Assembly (NCBI GenBank): GCA_021818955.1
Contig: JAKASR010000002.1
Location: 43,659-107,658 of the forward strand
Direction of reading: 5' to 3'
DNA: 64,000 nucleotides
Source: Acidobacteriota bacterium
GTDB lineage: Bacteria > Acidobacteriota > Terriglobia > Terriglobales > SCQP01
Of the stretch, positions 19,401-27,542 are shown piece by piece. A program made the position numbers and the translations under genes. Position 1 is the first letter of the stretch. Every line of letters begins with the position of its first letter. Under the pieces are notes generated by a model that was given only the letters and a program-made list of their open reading frames with translations, was not told where the DNA came from and did no database searches.

Positions 19401-19531
19401 GGGGCGAATTCGGGAAAAACGTCGTACTTTGCCTGGCTTAAAAAATACAGCCCCGCAGCGAATACAACTGCGGCCAGCGCCAGCACAATGACGCGGCGGC
19501 GGAGCGCGAAACGTACGATGGCAGTCAGCAT
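16436..19531 (-). CDS. Heavy-metal efflux RND transporter (CusA/CzcA family)
   Basis: 1031 aa inner-membrane proton antiporter with the RND layout: one N-terminal helix, a large periplasmic loop, six helices, a second loop, then helices to the end. The heavy-metal subfamily signature in TM4, EVVDDAVIDVENIARRL, carries the conserved Asp-Asp-Glu triad. Other matches are the N-terminal FPEFAPPMVTIQTAAPGL and GLPGLQNVFSKS. Substrate (Cu/Ag versus Zn/Co/Cd/Ni) cannot be assigned confidently. It is third in the efflux operon, 16 bp after the adaptor gene. Confidence 0.93.
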   Translation of the reverse strand: MLTAIVRFALRRRVIVLALAAVVFAAGLYFLSQAKYDVFPEFAPPMVTIQTAAPGLAPRQIERLVTSPIEVSVVGLPGLQNVFSKSIQGLSVVKITFRSGTDVYRARQLVAERLATVHLPTSARPPLMTPLTSATGTAMVIGLTSNRLSLMQLRTIADWPLRLQLLAARGVASTLIFGGEVEEYQIQFRPSRLMAFHLGLQPVIAAARRVTAIKGAGFMNTPNQRLVLETTGQLLALPQLAGVVVARYNGHNVTLGQVAHLRLAPAPRISAAIIAGRPGVLISVKSQYGANTLDVTHTVESALHQIEPALKKEGVRVHILFRPAAFIHTALQHLRLVLLVGGILVVAILFLFLFDFHTAAISFTAIPLSLLTAVIVLTRLGYSLNIMSLGGLAIAIGEVVDDAVIDVENIARRLRENGRSAAPRPALRVVLDASVEVRSAVVYATFAVILIFLPILGLSGVAGRLFSPLALAYIFSILASLGVALTVTPAMAYYLLARQAHPLREQQPPLVRALIRFYRPILEGVERLYALAVLLPAGLAVLGVLLLLSFHTSFLPSFKEGHFILHEHTAPGTSLDETTRIDNRVLQALRPIAGIRSLSARIGRATMGEARGPEGSEIGIDLEPHLSGPANTKIGAQIRHALRPFFGATFELNTFLAERMSETISGFTSPVVINVFGPKLEAVNATAAQIAGVLGKIHGATGVRIQAPAGEPHIHIQLRPRQIARWGLDPVSVLQDVSAGFRGVRVGQIYQGEEVFNLRVILPPRIRQGGIAALRQLPVRTPGGNYVPLKSLARITESSGPETILHEGGRRAQTVTTNLHGISLGRFMAAARAAIAQIPLPPGVYLQYAGAAAAAARSRHELLLYSGFALIGILLLLSIVMMNGRNLLLVLANIPFALVGGVLAVWWLGGRLSLGPMVGFITLFGITIRNSMMLISHYEHLVSEEGMSWGKEAALRGASERLAPILMTASITGLGLLPLALRRGAPGLEIEGPMAVVILGGLITSTALNLLVLPALARRFGRFEKPQAIGI

Positions 19532-19547
19532 ATTGGATTAATCATCG

Positions 19548-20537
19548 TCATCGCCCGCCCGAGGGCGTCGCGGGCCCGGCTTGCCGCCGCAGCAATTGCG
19601 AGAAAAGCTGCTGCGCTCCGGTGGTCACTATTTCCCGGCCCGCAAGCGCGCGCTCCGGGATATAAGCTCCGGCGCGGCTGCTGAAGGCGGCATGCACCTG
19701 ATGGAGTTGAAAGCGTCCCGGCCCCAGGCGAAGAAAAATCCAGGGCTCTCCCCGCCAGTACAACAAGGCAGCGCGCGGCGCCAGCACCCCGGCCTGCACC
19801 CGGCCGGCGCGCAGCGATGCCGTCAAGCTCAGGCCCGGCGCCAGCGCGGCGCGCGCCGGCGCCAGATACAGGTAGCCCGGCGCCTGCAGCCGCGGATTGA
19901 TTTGGGGATAAGCGGAAAGGTACTGGCCGACAATGGGAGCGCCTCCGCCGGGCGGCTGGAATCGCGCCCTGCGCGGCGGGCGCGCGCCCGCGGGCGGGGT
20001 CAATTCGATCAAATATTCTTGCAACTGGAGCACCCGCGCCAAGTTCGGCGCCGGCGCCCCCTGCCGCGAAGCCGCCAGCCAGCCCGCCACTTTCGGGCCC
20101 CACCCCTGCGTCGCTTCGGCCACGATCAACCCCCATTGCGCGCGATCCGCTCCTGCCGCGCTGCGCCAATGAGTCACCTGTAGCGCGGCGGCTTGCAGCG
20201 CTTTCAGCGAAACGTTCTGGTGCTGGTGATAGAGCCGGCGCAATCGCCGGTGTTCCTGGCGGGCGTACTCCAGGCTGGCCCTATCCTGCTGCCATCGGGC
20301 GACAGCCGCCACATACCGCTCGCGCAAGGTCACCAGCGGCTCGGCGGAAAGCACCATCCCCAGCGCGGCAACGCGCGCGCGGCGATGCAGTAAGCGCAGC
20401 GGTTGCCAACGCACGCCATTGCGCCGCGCCTGTCCCGGCTGCAAGCGCAGCATCCGACCGGAAATCGCGGCTTGCGCGCGCGCCGCCGTTACGGCGGCTA
20501 ACCCAAGCATTGCAATCAGCCATATTTTTCGCCTCAT
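19548..20537 (-). CDS. RND efflux periplasmic adaptor subunit
   Basis: 329 aa from the ATG at 20537 (MRRKIWLIAMLGLAAV), which begins a signal peptide. It overlaps the end of the upstream TolC-like gene by 4 bp. The middle contains an alpha-helical hairpin (VTLRERYVAAVARWQQDRA to LKALQAAALQVTHW), and the second half is beta-rich with the barrel segment of CusB/CzcB adaptors. It is shorter than typical CusB (about 400 aa) and lacks obvious N-terminal Met or His metal motifs. Position between the transporter and outer-membrane genes supports the role. Confidence 0.85.
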   Translation of the reverse strand: MRRKIWLIAMLGLAAVTAARAQAAISGRMLRLQPGQARRNGVRWQPLRLLHRRARVAALGMVLSAEPLVTLRERYVAAVARWQQDRASLEYARQEHRRLRRLYHQHQNVSLKALQAAALQVTHWRSAAGADRAQWGLIVAEATQGWGPKVAGWLAASRQGAPAPNLARVLQLQEYLIELTPPAGARPPRRARFQPPGGGAPIVGQYLSAYPQINPRLQAPGYLYLAPARAALAPGLSLTASLRAGRVQAGVLAPRAALLYWRGEPWIFLRLGPGRFQLHQVHAAFSSRAGAYIPERALAGREIVTTGAQQLFSQLLRRQAGPATPSGGR

Positions 20538-21949
20538 GGCTTCCCCTTCTTCCCCGACAATTGCCAAGCCGGCGTCAGCGGCCGCTCGACGGCATCTTCC
20601 AATTGGCCGAGCGCGGCTTGCGCATTGGCCAACGCCCGCCAAGTGTTTTGACGGGCCAGATTCGATTGCGTCCGGGCGGCGTTATAGCTCAACTTGCCCG
20701 TCTCCCCCTGGCGCATGGCCTGTCCGGCGGCGGCCTGCACGCGCCCAGCCAGGCGTTCGTTGGCGAGGGCCGTATGCCAGGCATTCCAAGCGGCCCGGTA
20801 ACCTTCCCACGCATTCGCGGCGGCGGCGCGGTCCCGCGCCTGCAAGGCCATGAATGCCGCCGCAAGCTGATCTCGTTCCGCCTTGGCTTGCGCGATCGGC
20901 CCCTGGTTGTGATTAAATACCGGCAACACCAGCGACAGCGTCAGGCGGAGAACGCTTTGCGCTTCTTGGTAGCTGTAGCCGGGGCCCAGGTTCAGGTTGG
21001 GGTATTGCAGCGCGATCTGCGATTGCAAGTTCGCTTGCGCCACCGCATATTGGGCCAGCGCCTGGCGTAAATCCAGCCGGTTGATTTCCGCCCAACGCTC
21101 AAGTTGCGGCTTCGGCAGCGAAGCCGGGGCAGGCGGCTGCCCGAATCCGGGCCATTGCAAACGCCCCCCACGCAGGCTGGACGCCGGCACGCCAATGGCC
21201 GCCGCCAGCGTCAGCCGCGCTTGGCGAAACGCGCCCTGGGCTTGCTCCAGCGCCATTTGCGCCTGAATGCTGCGCCGCTCGGCGGCCAGATACGGCGGAC
21301 GCGCCCACTCGCCCGCCTGGTAGCGCCGGCGCAATATTTGCGCCGCTTGCGCCGAGTTCCTGGCCGCCGCGCGCAAGAGCGCCAGCCGCCGGCGCGCGTT
21401 GAAAAACGCAAGCAGCGCCGCGCGCAACTGCGCTCGCACGTGCCAGGCGGCGCTGGCAATCTGGAATCGCACCATCTCGATTTGCCGTCGCGCCACGCGC
21501 ATCCGCGCCGCGCGCTTGCCGGCCGTTTCGATGGGAAGCAGCCCGCCCAGGCGCAGTGTCCACGGGCTTACCGGAAAAGTCTCATAGCCGGGGCCTATGC
21601 CCAGGCTGGGGTTGGGCCGCTCCGCCGCGGTGGATAGTCCGGCTTGCGCGATTGCCATCCGCGCCCGCGCCGCCGCCAATTGCGGGTTGTAATAGAGCGC
21701 GGCCAGCGTCAGCCGCCGCGGCGTCCAGACGAGCAGCGGCCAATGCCGCAGCCGATGGCCCAGTGCATGTTCCAGGTAGGCGCGCAACACGGGGGCGCGC
21801 AGCGAGCGCGCGGCCAGACGCGCCGCCGTGACTTGCGGCTGCAGCGGCCGGGCCCGGTAATGTTCGAACCCACATCCGCCCAGGCTGACCAGCAGCCCCG
21901 GCAGCAGAACATACAAGGACGATTTGGCGAAAGCACCTCTGGCGGACAT
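20534..21949 (-). CDS. TolC-family outer-membrane efflux lipoprotein
   Basis: 471 aa from the ATG at 21949, which has a GAGG ribosome site. The N-terminus is a lipoprotein signal with lipobox LGGC, so the mature protein starts at that cysteine. Two long repeats of Ala/Gln/Arg-rich helices (AALYYNPQLAAARARMAIAQAG and LRQALAQYAVAQANLQSQIA) form the TolC tunnel, each followed by strand segments such as NPSLGIGPGYE and YPNLNLGPGYSYQEA. It is the outer-membrane channel for the adjacent RND pump. A longer frame upstream to 22072 would hide the signal peptide, so it was rejected. Confidence 0.9.
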   Translation of the reverse strand: MSARGAFAKSSLYVLLPGLLVSLGGCGFEHYRARPLQPQVTAARLAARSLRAPVLRAYLEHALGHRLRHWPLLVWTPRRLTLAALYYNPQLAAARARMAIAQAGLSTAAERPNPSLGIGPGYETFPVSPWTLRLGGLLPIETAGKRAARMRVARRQIEMVRFQIASAAWHVRAQLRAALLAFFNARRRLALLRAAARNSAQAAQILRRRYQAGEWARPPYLAAERRSIQAQMALEQAQGAFRQARLTLAAAIGVPASSLRGGRLQWPGFGQPPAPASLPKPQLERWAEINRLDLRQALAQYAVAQANLQSQIALQYPNLNLGPGYSYQEAQSVLRLTLSLVLPVFNHNQGPIAQAKAERDQLAAAFMALQARDRAAAANAWEGYRAAWNAWHTALANERLAGRVQAAAGQAMRQGETGKLSYNAARTQSNLARQNTWRALANAQAALGQLEDAVERPLTPAWQLSGKKGKP

Positions 21950-22034
21950 CGGACCTCGCTGGATGACAAAAACGAATGGATGCCCGGGCGCAAGACGCGC
22001 CGGGCACAATGCCGCATCATTCTCAGCGAGAAGA

Positions 22035-22352
22035 CTAAATTCGCAGGGAAGCCAACGGTGGCGAGGGATCAAACCCCAGCAGTATGGCCGGTGCCAGCGC
22101 GATGCCGACGACGCGGTTTTCGCCTGTCCAGATTCGCGTCTTTATGCCGCGCAATAAAATATCGGTCGCTTGCGCCATGATCGCCGCGGAACCGGCGGCG
22201 GCCAATACAAAACAGAGCGCCAGCTCGCAATCGTGCGCGTTCAGCGGGCGCGCCGCGCCCAAGCGGTCGGCGCACTGTTTCAGCGGCGCCAGCAGCAGGT
22301 AGGCTGCCGCCAGCGTGACCAGCAGCAACAGTATGGGGGAGCGGCGATGCAT
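22035..22352 (-). CDS. Small membrane protein of unknown function
   Basis: 105 aa from an ATG at 22352. Two strong membrane segments (LLLLVTLAAAYLLLA and LALCFVLAAAGSAAIMA) and a weaker third near the C-terminus are visible, with two cysteines (KQCADR, HDCEL) in the external loop. It sits 85 bp upstream of the metal-efflux operon in the same direction and may be its first gene. No family is recognised; the cysteine pair could bind metal, which is speculative. Confidence 0.55.
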   Translation of the reverse strand: MHRRSPILLLLVTLAAAYLLLAPLKQCADRLGAARPLNAHDCELALCFVLAAAGSAAIMAQATDILLRGIKTRIWTGENRVVGIALAPAILLGFDPSPPLASLRI

Positions 22353-22497
22353 CCAAACCCAGCATAGCGCAGATGGAATCACAGGAATGCAGGCAAGCGG
22401 ACAAGCACCCCCATGCGAGATAATTTCCCGGTAAGTCGAGCTGGTAAAACATTTAGCGCATCCGGCATAGGTGAATTATTCCGGTTTCAATATACGC

Positions 22498-22527
22498 CAT
22501 GACATGAAAATAAATGCACCTGTCATG
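22498..22527. repeat. Inverted repeat in AT-rich gap
   Basis: Arms CATGACA and TGTCATG (7 bp) with a 16-nt spacer lie just past the fmt stop, in an AT-rich stretch between fmt and the small membrane protein gene. It could be an operator for the efflux operon or a weak terminator for fmt. Confidence 0.35.
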
Positions 22528-22556
22528 ATGCCCTGCGAAAATTTCGACGCATTGAA

Positions 22557-23480
22557 TTATTTTCCCAGCCGCGCGCCGGGGGCTAAATGCGCGCCGCGCA
22601 GAAATTCTCCGCCGCTCATCCTTTTCCGCGCTTCCGGCTGCACTTCCAGTAATTCGAGCGCGCCTTGGCCGCAGGCGACGGACATCGTTTCAGCCGGCAA
22701 CAGCGTTCCGGGCGCGCCGGAAGCAGGGGAAATGCGGCAGCGGGCGATCGCCAGCCGCGCGCCCTGCGCGAAGGTATAAATTCCCGGCCAGGGCTGAAAA
22801 CCGCGCCAGCGGTTGTAGAGTTCGCGCGCCGGCAGCTTCCAATCCACCTCGCCATCTTCTTTTTTCAGCAGCGGCGCCAGGGTAGCCTGGGCATTTGCCT
22901 GCGGCACGGCCGCAATTGTGCCCGCCGCCAGCCCCAGCAAAGTCGCCGGCAAAAGCTCGGCGGCCAGGGCGGCCAGGCGGCGGCTCAACTCGGGCGCGGT
23001 TTCGTCTTCACCAATGGCGATGCTTTGCCGCAGCAGCAGGTCGCCGGTATCCATGCCGGCGTTGATGCGCATGGTGGTCACGCCGGTTTCGCGCTCGCCG
23101 CGCGCGAGGGCCCATTGAATCGGCGCGGCGCCACGATAGCGGGGCAGCAGCGAAGCATGGGCGTTAATCGCGCCCAACGGCGGCAGCTCGAACACACGCC
23201 GCGGCAATAGTTGTCCGTAGGCGACCACCGCCAAGGCTTCCGGCCGGCGCTCCGCCAGCCATTGCACCCCCGCCTCGTCGCGAATTTTTTCCGGCTGGAA
23301 CACTTCCAGTCCCCACCGTTGCGCCGCCAGCTTGACCGCCGGCGCCTGGAGGATTGCGCCGCGTCCCACCGGCCGGTCGGGCTGGCAGACCACCCCGCGC
23401 AGGCGAATGCCTTCGCTTTGCGCCAGGCGTTCCAGCGCGGGCACGGCAAATTCCGGCGTGCCGAGAAAGATAACGTCCAC
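22557..23480 (-). CDS. fmt: Methionyl-tRNA formyltransferase
   Basis: 307 aa with the GTG start at 23480. It formylates initiator Met-tRNA using 10-formyl-THF. It shows VIFLGTPEFAVPALERL at the N-terminus, the formyl-transfer core INAHASLLPRYRGAAPIQWA, and GVTTMRINAGMDTGDLL. The C-terminal tRNA-binding domain is present. The GTG start gives the family's usual beginning and length. ATGs at 23531 and 23522 would add up to 17 unrelated residues and overlap the divergent gene at 23526. Confidence 0.94.
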   Translation of the reverse strand: MDVIFLGTPEFAVPALERLAQSEGIRLRGVVCQPDRPVGRGAILQAPAVKLAAQRWGLEVFQPEKIRDEAGVQWLAERRPEALAVVAYGQLLPRRVFELPPLGAINAHASLLPRYRGAAPIQWALARGERETGVTTMRINAGMDTGDLLLRQSIAIGEDETAPELSRRLAALAAELLPATLLGLAAGTIAAVPQANAQATLAPLLKKEDGEVDWKLPARELYNRWRGFQPWPGIYTFAQGARLAIARCRISPASGAPGTLLPAETMSVACGQGALELLEVQPEARKRMSGGEFLRGAHLAPGARLGK

Positions 23481-23525
23481 TCTGCGATTGTAGGCTGTGC
23501 GCGGTTTCGCGGCCAGTTTCATGCA

Positions 23526-24512
23526 ATGCAACCTCCGGCACGCTCTTACGGTTCAGAACTGATCGTGTGGCGGCTGCACACGCAAGCCGATCTCTCGTCC
23601 CTGGCCGCGCTCTGGCGCGCCGCCCCGGCCGAGCATATATTTCAGCGCTTCGAGATGGCCGCCGCCTGGGCGCGAGTCTTTGCCGGCCCCGGCGGCCCCT
23701 ACCGCCCGCGGATCTGGTATTGCGAAAACCCGCCGCTGATTTTGCCGCTGGCCGAGCGCGAGGAGGTGCTGCGTTGGCTAGGTGACGGGCTGTGGGATTA
23801 TTGCGATCCGTTGGGCGATGCCGCCGCTCCCGAATGGAGGCAGGCGCCGGTCGCGCAAGCCCCGGCGGCGCTGCATGGAATTCGCGAAAACTGCGGTTGG
23901 TGGACCTGGTTTCAATCGCAGCCCTGGAAGCTGGAGTATTTCGCCGACGCCCCCTTTTACCGCGCCGGCGCGCTGCCGCCGGAGGCGGCCGTCGCCGCGC
24001 TCGATGAGCGGCATCCGCGCATTACCGAGCGGCTCGATCACCTGCTGCGCGCCGGCGTCGAATTCGCCATGGTCACTGAACCGCTTGAACGCCAGCGCCT
24101 GCTGGCCTGGACCTTGCGACAAAAGGCCGCGCGCATGGCCGCGCTCGGCCAGGCGAATGTGTTAGGCGGGTTGGAAGCCGCCTGGCTGGCGGAGATGGTG
24201 GCCTGCCATCCGGAATTTTGCGAATTGTGGCGGCTCGGGCCGGCGGATCGCCCTTGGGCGGCGCTGCTGACCTGGTCGCAACCCGGCCTGCGGCTCGGTT
24301 ATACGCTCTCGTTCGATCCCGCCGTCGCCCGCCATTCGCCCGGCGTGAAGCTGCTCTATGCGGTCCTGCGCCGCACCGTGGCCGAGGGCCGCGGCTTTGA
24401 TTTTCTCACCGGCAGCCAGCCCTTCAAGTTGCGCTTCGCCAGCGGCGCTCAGCGGCTGTGGCAGTGTCATTCTCCGGCGGCGGCCGCAATGTTAAACTGC
24501 AATCAGAACTGA
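23526..24512 (+). CDS. GNAT-fold acyltransferase of the CelD/BioF2-like family
   Basis: 328 aa from the ATG at 23526. The N-terminus ELIVWRLHTQADLSSLAALW and the C-terminal stretch EGRGFDFLTGSQPFKLRFA match the BioF2-like/CelD acetyltransferase domain found in exopolysaccharide clusters, where such enzymes acylate surface glycans or related substrates. It overlaps the next gene by one base at TGATG, so the two are translationally coupled. With that CpsB-like phosphatase it suggests a remnant or outlying part of a polysaccharide locus; the substrate is unknown. Confidence 0.75.
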   Translation: MQPPARSYGSELIVWRLHTQADLSSLAALWRAAPAEHIFQRFEMAAAWARVFAGPGGPYRPRIWYCENPPLILPLAEREEVLRWLGDGLWDYCDPLGDAAAPEWRQAPVAQAPAALHGIRENCGWWTWFQSQPWKLEYFADAPFYRAGALPPEAAVAALDERHPRITERLDHLLRAGVEFAMVTEPLERQRLLAWTLRQKAARMAALGQANVLGGLEAAWLAEMVACHPEFCELWRLGPADRPWAALLTWSQPGLRLGYTLSFDPAVARHSPGVKLLYAVLRRTVAEGRGFDFLTGSQPFKLRFASGAQRLWQCHSPAAAAMLNCNQN

Positions 24513-25339
24513 TGGCGGAATCTTCTCAAGCTCATTCACTTCCAGCCGACGCCGGCCGCGCCGATATCCATTGTCATATCCTCCCGGCCCTGGACGACGG
24601 CGCCGAAGACCTCGAAATGTCGGTGGCCATGGCCCGGTTGGCGGCGGAAGACGGCACCACCGATTTAGCCGCCACGCCGCATGCGAATTACCAGTTCGCC
24701 TTTTCCCCGGAACGCAATCGCGAGCTGAAGGCTCAACTCGAAGCGCGGCTCGACGGGAAATTGCGCCTGCACCTGGGCTGCGATTTCCATCTTTCCATTG
24801 AAAACATCCAGGACGCCTTGCAAAATTTCGGCAAATACAGCCTCAATGGCGGACGCTATCTGCTGGTGGAATTTCCCGACCCGTTTCATCCCCCGGCTCA
24901 CGAGCGCGGCCTGGCGCAGCTGATCGAAGCCGGCTATGTGCCGGTGCTCACTCACCCGGAACGCAATCGCGTATTTCAAACCCATACCCGGCTGATTTCC
25001 GATTTCATCCGGCTGGGCTGCATCGTGCAGGTCACCGGCGGCGCCTTCCTCGGCAGTTGGGGACGCGCCGCGCAAAAAAATGCGGAAGAGCTGCTGTCGC
25101 ACGACCTGGTGCATGTTATCGCCTCCGACGGACATGCCCCTCGCAACCGCTCGCCGCGGCTGGCGGAAGCCGCCGCCCGGATTGCCGAATTGCGCGATGA
25201 AGCCGTGGCCAACGCGCTCAGCCGCGACAATCCCCAAGCCATACTGCGCAATCAGGAACTGGCCTATCATCCCCGTCCCGCCCCCGAGTCCAAAAAAACC
25301 AGCCTGCTCGCTCGCCTGGGCCTGGCCGGTCGCAGCTAA
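24512..25339 (+). CDS. CpsB/CapC-type PHP tyrosine-protein phosphatase
   Basis: 275 aa. The PHP metal-binding signature appears at the N-terminus as DIHCHILPALDDGA, followed by ATPHANYQF, LHLGCDFHLS, YVPVLTHPERNR and the closing VHVIASDGHAPRNRSP. These match bacterial CpsB/YwqE phosphatases, which use a trinuclear metal site to remove phosphate from the tyrosine kinases controlling capsule or exopolysaccharide export. No kinase gene is nearby. Start overlaps the acyltransferase stop. Confidence 0.88.
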   Translation: MAESSQAHSLPADAGRADIHCHILPALDDGAEDLEMSVAMARLAAEDGTTDLAATPHANYQFAFSPERNRELKAQLEARLDGKLRLHLGCDFHLSIENIQDALQNFGKYSLNGGRYLLVEFPDPFHPPAHERGLAQLIEAGYVPVLTHPERNRVFQTHTRLISDFIRLGCIVQVTGGAFLGSWGRAAQKNAEELLSHDLVHVIASDGHAPRNRSPRLAEAAARIAELRDEAVANALSRDNPQAILRNQELAYHPRPAPESKKTSLLARLGLAGRS

Positions 25340-25511
25340 CGCATCCCGCCTCGCGCGCCCCTGATGCAGGCTGCGCCTGAACCTTCGCCTGAGCGCGGCG
25401 TGCTTATAAAATGAGGCATTCCCCCACCGCGCCGAGGTCTCCGTATATGCGATAATCACGTGCAGTTTCAGCAAGGCCGCTCAACGCCGCCCTTCAGGAA
25501 TTGACCCGCGC

Positions 25512-26903
25512 ATGCCGTTTTACGAGCCCCCCCGCACGCATCGCCTTCGTAATTTTTTGCTGACGCTGCTCGCCTTGGCCATCGCGGCGCTGGCATTGGC
25601 CTGGTTGCGCGGCGGCCGGCCGCATCTGACCGCCTCCTGGCCGCCGGCGGTAGGCATGCACACCCATCTGCGCTTGCAGGCGCGCGCCGGCATGGGGCTT
25701 GCCTCGGCCCGCATTTGGTATGAACAGCATGGACGCCGGCTGCCGCTCCTGGCGCGGCATTGGCATGGCCGCAACTGGTGGCGATCGACGCGCCCGCGCC
25801 AGGTGGCTTTAAGCATTCCCGTCGGCCGCGGCGATGTCCCTGGCTTGCGCGATGGCGACGCCACCCTGGTGGCGCGTTTCACCACGGCCAACCTGCGCCG
25901 CTCCCGTCTGACCGTGCGCCACCGCCTGGTGGTGCGCTCGGTCCCGCCTCGCCTGACGGCCTTGACCAGCCAGCAATATATCGTCCAAGGCGGAGCCGAA
26001 TTGCTGGTCTATCGCGCCTCCTCCGGCACGGTGCGCAGCGGCGTGCGGCTGGCGGGCGATTTTTTCCCTGGCCATCGCCTGCCGGGCGCCGGAAAAGGCA
26101 TTTACTTCTGCCTCTTTGCCGAGCCTTGGAACGTCCGGCCGCCGCTTCATGCCCGGCTCTTCGGCGTGGATGATGCCGGCAATCGAACCCAAATCGCCTT
26201 TCCCCTGCACGCCTTTGCCCAGCGCTTTCGCAAGCGTCCGCCGTTTCTGCTCACCCGCGAGGACTTGCAACGCCTGCTGCCGCCCATCCTGGCGCACGAA
26301 CCGCAGTTGCACGCCGGCGCCCATCTCGGCCCCAATTTCGTGCTGGTGGATCAGACGCTGGCGCAATCTCAACTGCGCCAACTGGCCAGGTTGAGCCGGC
26401 ATAGCGTGCACGGTTTCCTCTGGCATGGCGCCTTCGAGCCCCTGCCCCACGCCGCGCTCGAAGCCCGTTTCGCCGACCAGCGGCAGTTTGTCTATCGCGG
26501 CCATGTGCTCGACGACGAAGTCCACCTGGGCGACGATCTGGCCTCGGTGCGGCATACGCCGATTCCCGCCGCCAACGCCGGCCGGGTGATGATGGCCAGC
26601 TATTTCGGCATCTATGGCAACGCCGTCGTGCTCGATCACGGCTACGGCCTGATGACGCTCTATGGCCACATGCACGACTTCGCCGTCAAGGTAGGCGAAA
26701 CCGTCGCCAAAGGCCAACTGCTCGGCCATAGCGATTCCACCGGCCTGGCGCTAGGCGATCATGTCCATTTCAGCGTGATGGTGGATGGGGTTATGGTCAA
26801 CCCGTTGGAATGGTGGGATCCGCACTGGATCCAAGCGCACCTCTGGACCAAGCTGGCGAAATTCGGCAATACCCAGACCCAGCCGCGCCGGCGGCCGCAA
26901 TAA
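25512..26903 (+). CDS. M23 family metallopeptidase, membrane-anchored
   Basis: 463 aa. An N-terminal membrane segment at about residues 13-32 is followed by a long beta-rich extracytoplasmic region and a C-terminal LytM domain (about residues 335-440). Zinc ligands are visible as EVHLGDDLAS (H-x-G-x-D) and GDHVHF (HxH), with GNAVVLDHGYGLMTLYGHM between. Such enzymes cut peptidoglycan cross-links or act as activators of amidases. The large N-terminal part is not recognised. A possible -10-like TTATAAAAT lies at about 25403. Confidence 0.85.
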   Translation: MPFYEPPRTHRLRNFLLTLLALAIAALALAWLRGGRPHLTASWPPAVGMHTHLRLQARAGMGLASARIWYEQHGRRLPLLARHWHGRNWWRSTRPRQVALSIPVGRGDVPGLRDGDATLVARFTTANLRRSRLTVRHRLVVRSVPPRLTALTSQQYIVQGGAELLVYRASSGTVRSGVRLAGDFFPGHRLPGAGKGIYFCLFAEPWNVRPPLHARLFGVDDAGNRTQIAFPLHAFAQRFRKRPPFLLTREDLQRLLPPILAHEPQLHAGAHLGPNFVLVDQTLAQSQLRQLARLSRHSVHGFLWHGAFEPLPHAALEARFADQRQFVYRGHVLDDEVHLGDDLASVRHTPIPAANAGRVMMASYFGIYGNAVVLDHGYGLMTLYGHMHDFAVKVGETVAKGQLLGHSDSTGLALGDHVHFSVMVDGVMVNPLEWWDPHWIQAHLWTKLAKFGNTQTQPRRRPQ

Positions 26904-27015
26904 GCCCAACCCCGGGCAGCCCAGGCCTCAGGCGCGGGCGGCTGGGAGCAGGCGGCATCACGCCGCGCGGCAGGCCCGCGGCGCGAGGCCGGCTTGACGG
27001 TCCGCCCGGGGCTGA

Positions 27016-27048
27016 TGTATAAATATTCATTTAATGATTATTTATTCA
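27016..27048. promoter_or_regulatory. Tandem ARG boxes upstream of argR
   Basis: An AT-rich island in GC-rich DNA holds two similar 14-bp sites, TGTATAAATATTCA (27016-27029) and TGATTATTTATTCA (27035-27048). Both fit the ARG operator pattern TGAAT-N4-ATTCA with partial left arms. They lie 33-65 bp before the argR start, so ArgR plausibly represses its own operon and the argF-argG-argH genes that follow. Centre spacing is 19 bp, slightly less than in E. coli. Confidence 0.65.
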
Positions 27049-27080
27049 TGGTCGGGCCTGAGCGGCCGCGGCGGCCCCGC

Positions 27081-27542
27081 ATGAGCAAAGCCTACCGGCA
27101 TGAGCAGATTCTCAAGCTGATCCGCTCCCGGCCGCTGCATTCGCAAACGGAACTGGCCGCCGCGCTCGAACGCCGCGGCTTGCACATCAGCCAGGTGACG
27201 CTGTCGCGCGATTTGCGCGATCTCGGCTTGGTGAAATCTGCCGCCGGCTATGTCGTGGCCCCGCCCGCGGGCGATGCCGCCGCCGCGCGCGAGTCCGGGC
27301 CGGCGACGGAACTGGGCAGGATCTTGCGCGAGTTTGTGCGCGACCTGCGTCCGGCGCAAAACCTGGTGGTCATTAAGACCGAGCCCGGCGCCGCGCCCAC
27401 CGTGGCGGCGGCGCTGGACGCGGAAAACTGGCGCGAGGTCGTCGGCTCGCTGGCCGGCGACGATACCGTGCTGCTGATTTCGGCCGATGCCGCCGCCGGC
27501 CGGCGCCTGCTGCGCCATCTGCGCGATATCCTGGCCGCCTGA
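27081..27542 (+). CDS. argR: Arginine repressor
   Basis: 153 aa from the ATG at 27081, the usual length. The N-terminal winged helix-turn-helix is seen in HEQILKLIRSRPLHSQTELAAAL and ISQVTLSRDLRDLGLVKS, with the SR-x-L recognition helix. The C-terminal oligomerisation/arginine-binding domain holds VIKTEPGAAPTVAAALD and GDDTVLLIS (GT/GDD motif binding arginine). Upstream ATGs at 27048 and earlier overlap the ARG boxes and add non-family residues. It overlaps argF at TGATG. Confidence 0.93.
   Translation: MSKAYRHEQILKLIRSRPLHSQTELAAALERRGLHISQVTLSRDLRDLGLVKSAAGYVVAPPAGDAAAARESGPATELGRILREFVRDLRPAQNLVVIKTEPGAAPTVAAALDAENWREVVGSLAGDDTVLLISADAAAGRRLLRHLRDILAA

Noticed and set aside
23481..23531. 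Upstream ATG starts for fmt
   Set aside because: They add residues not found in the family and overlap the divergent acyltransferase start; the GTG at 23480 gives the normal N-terminus.
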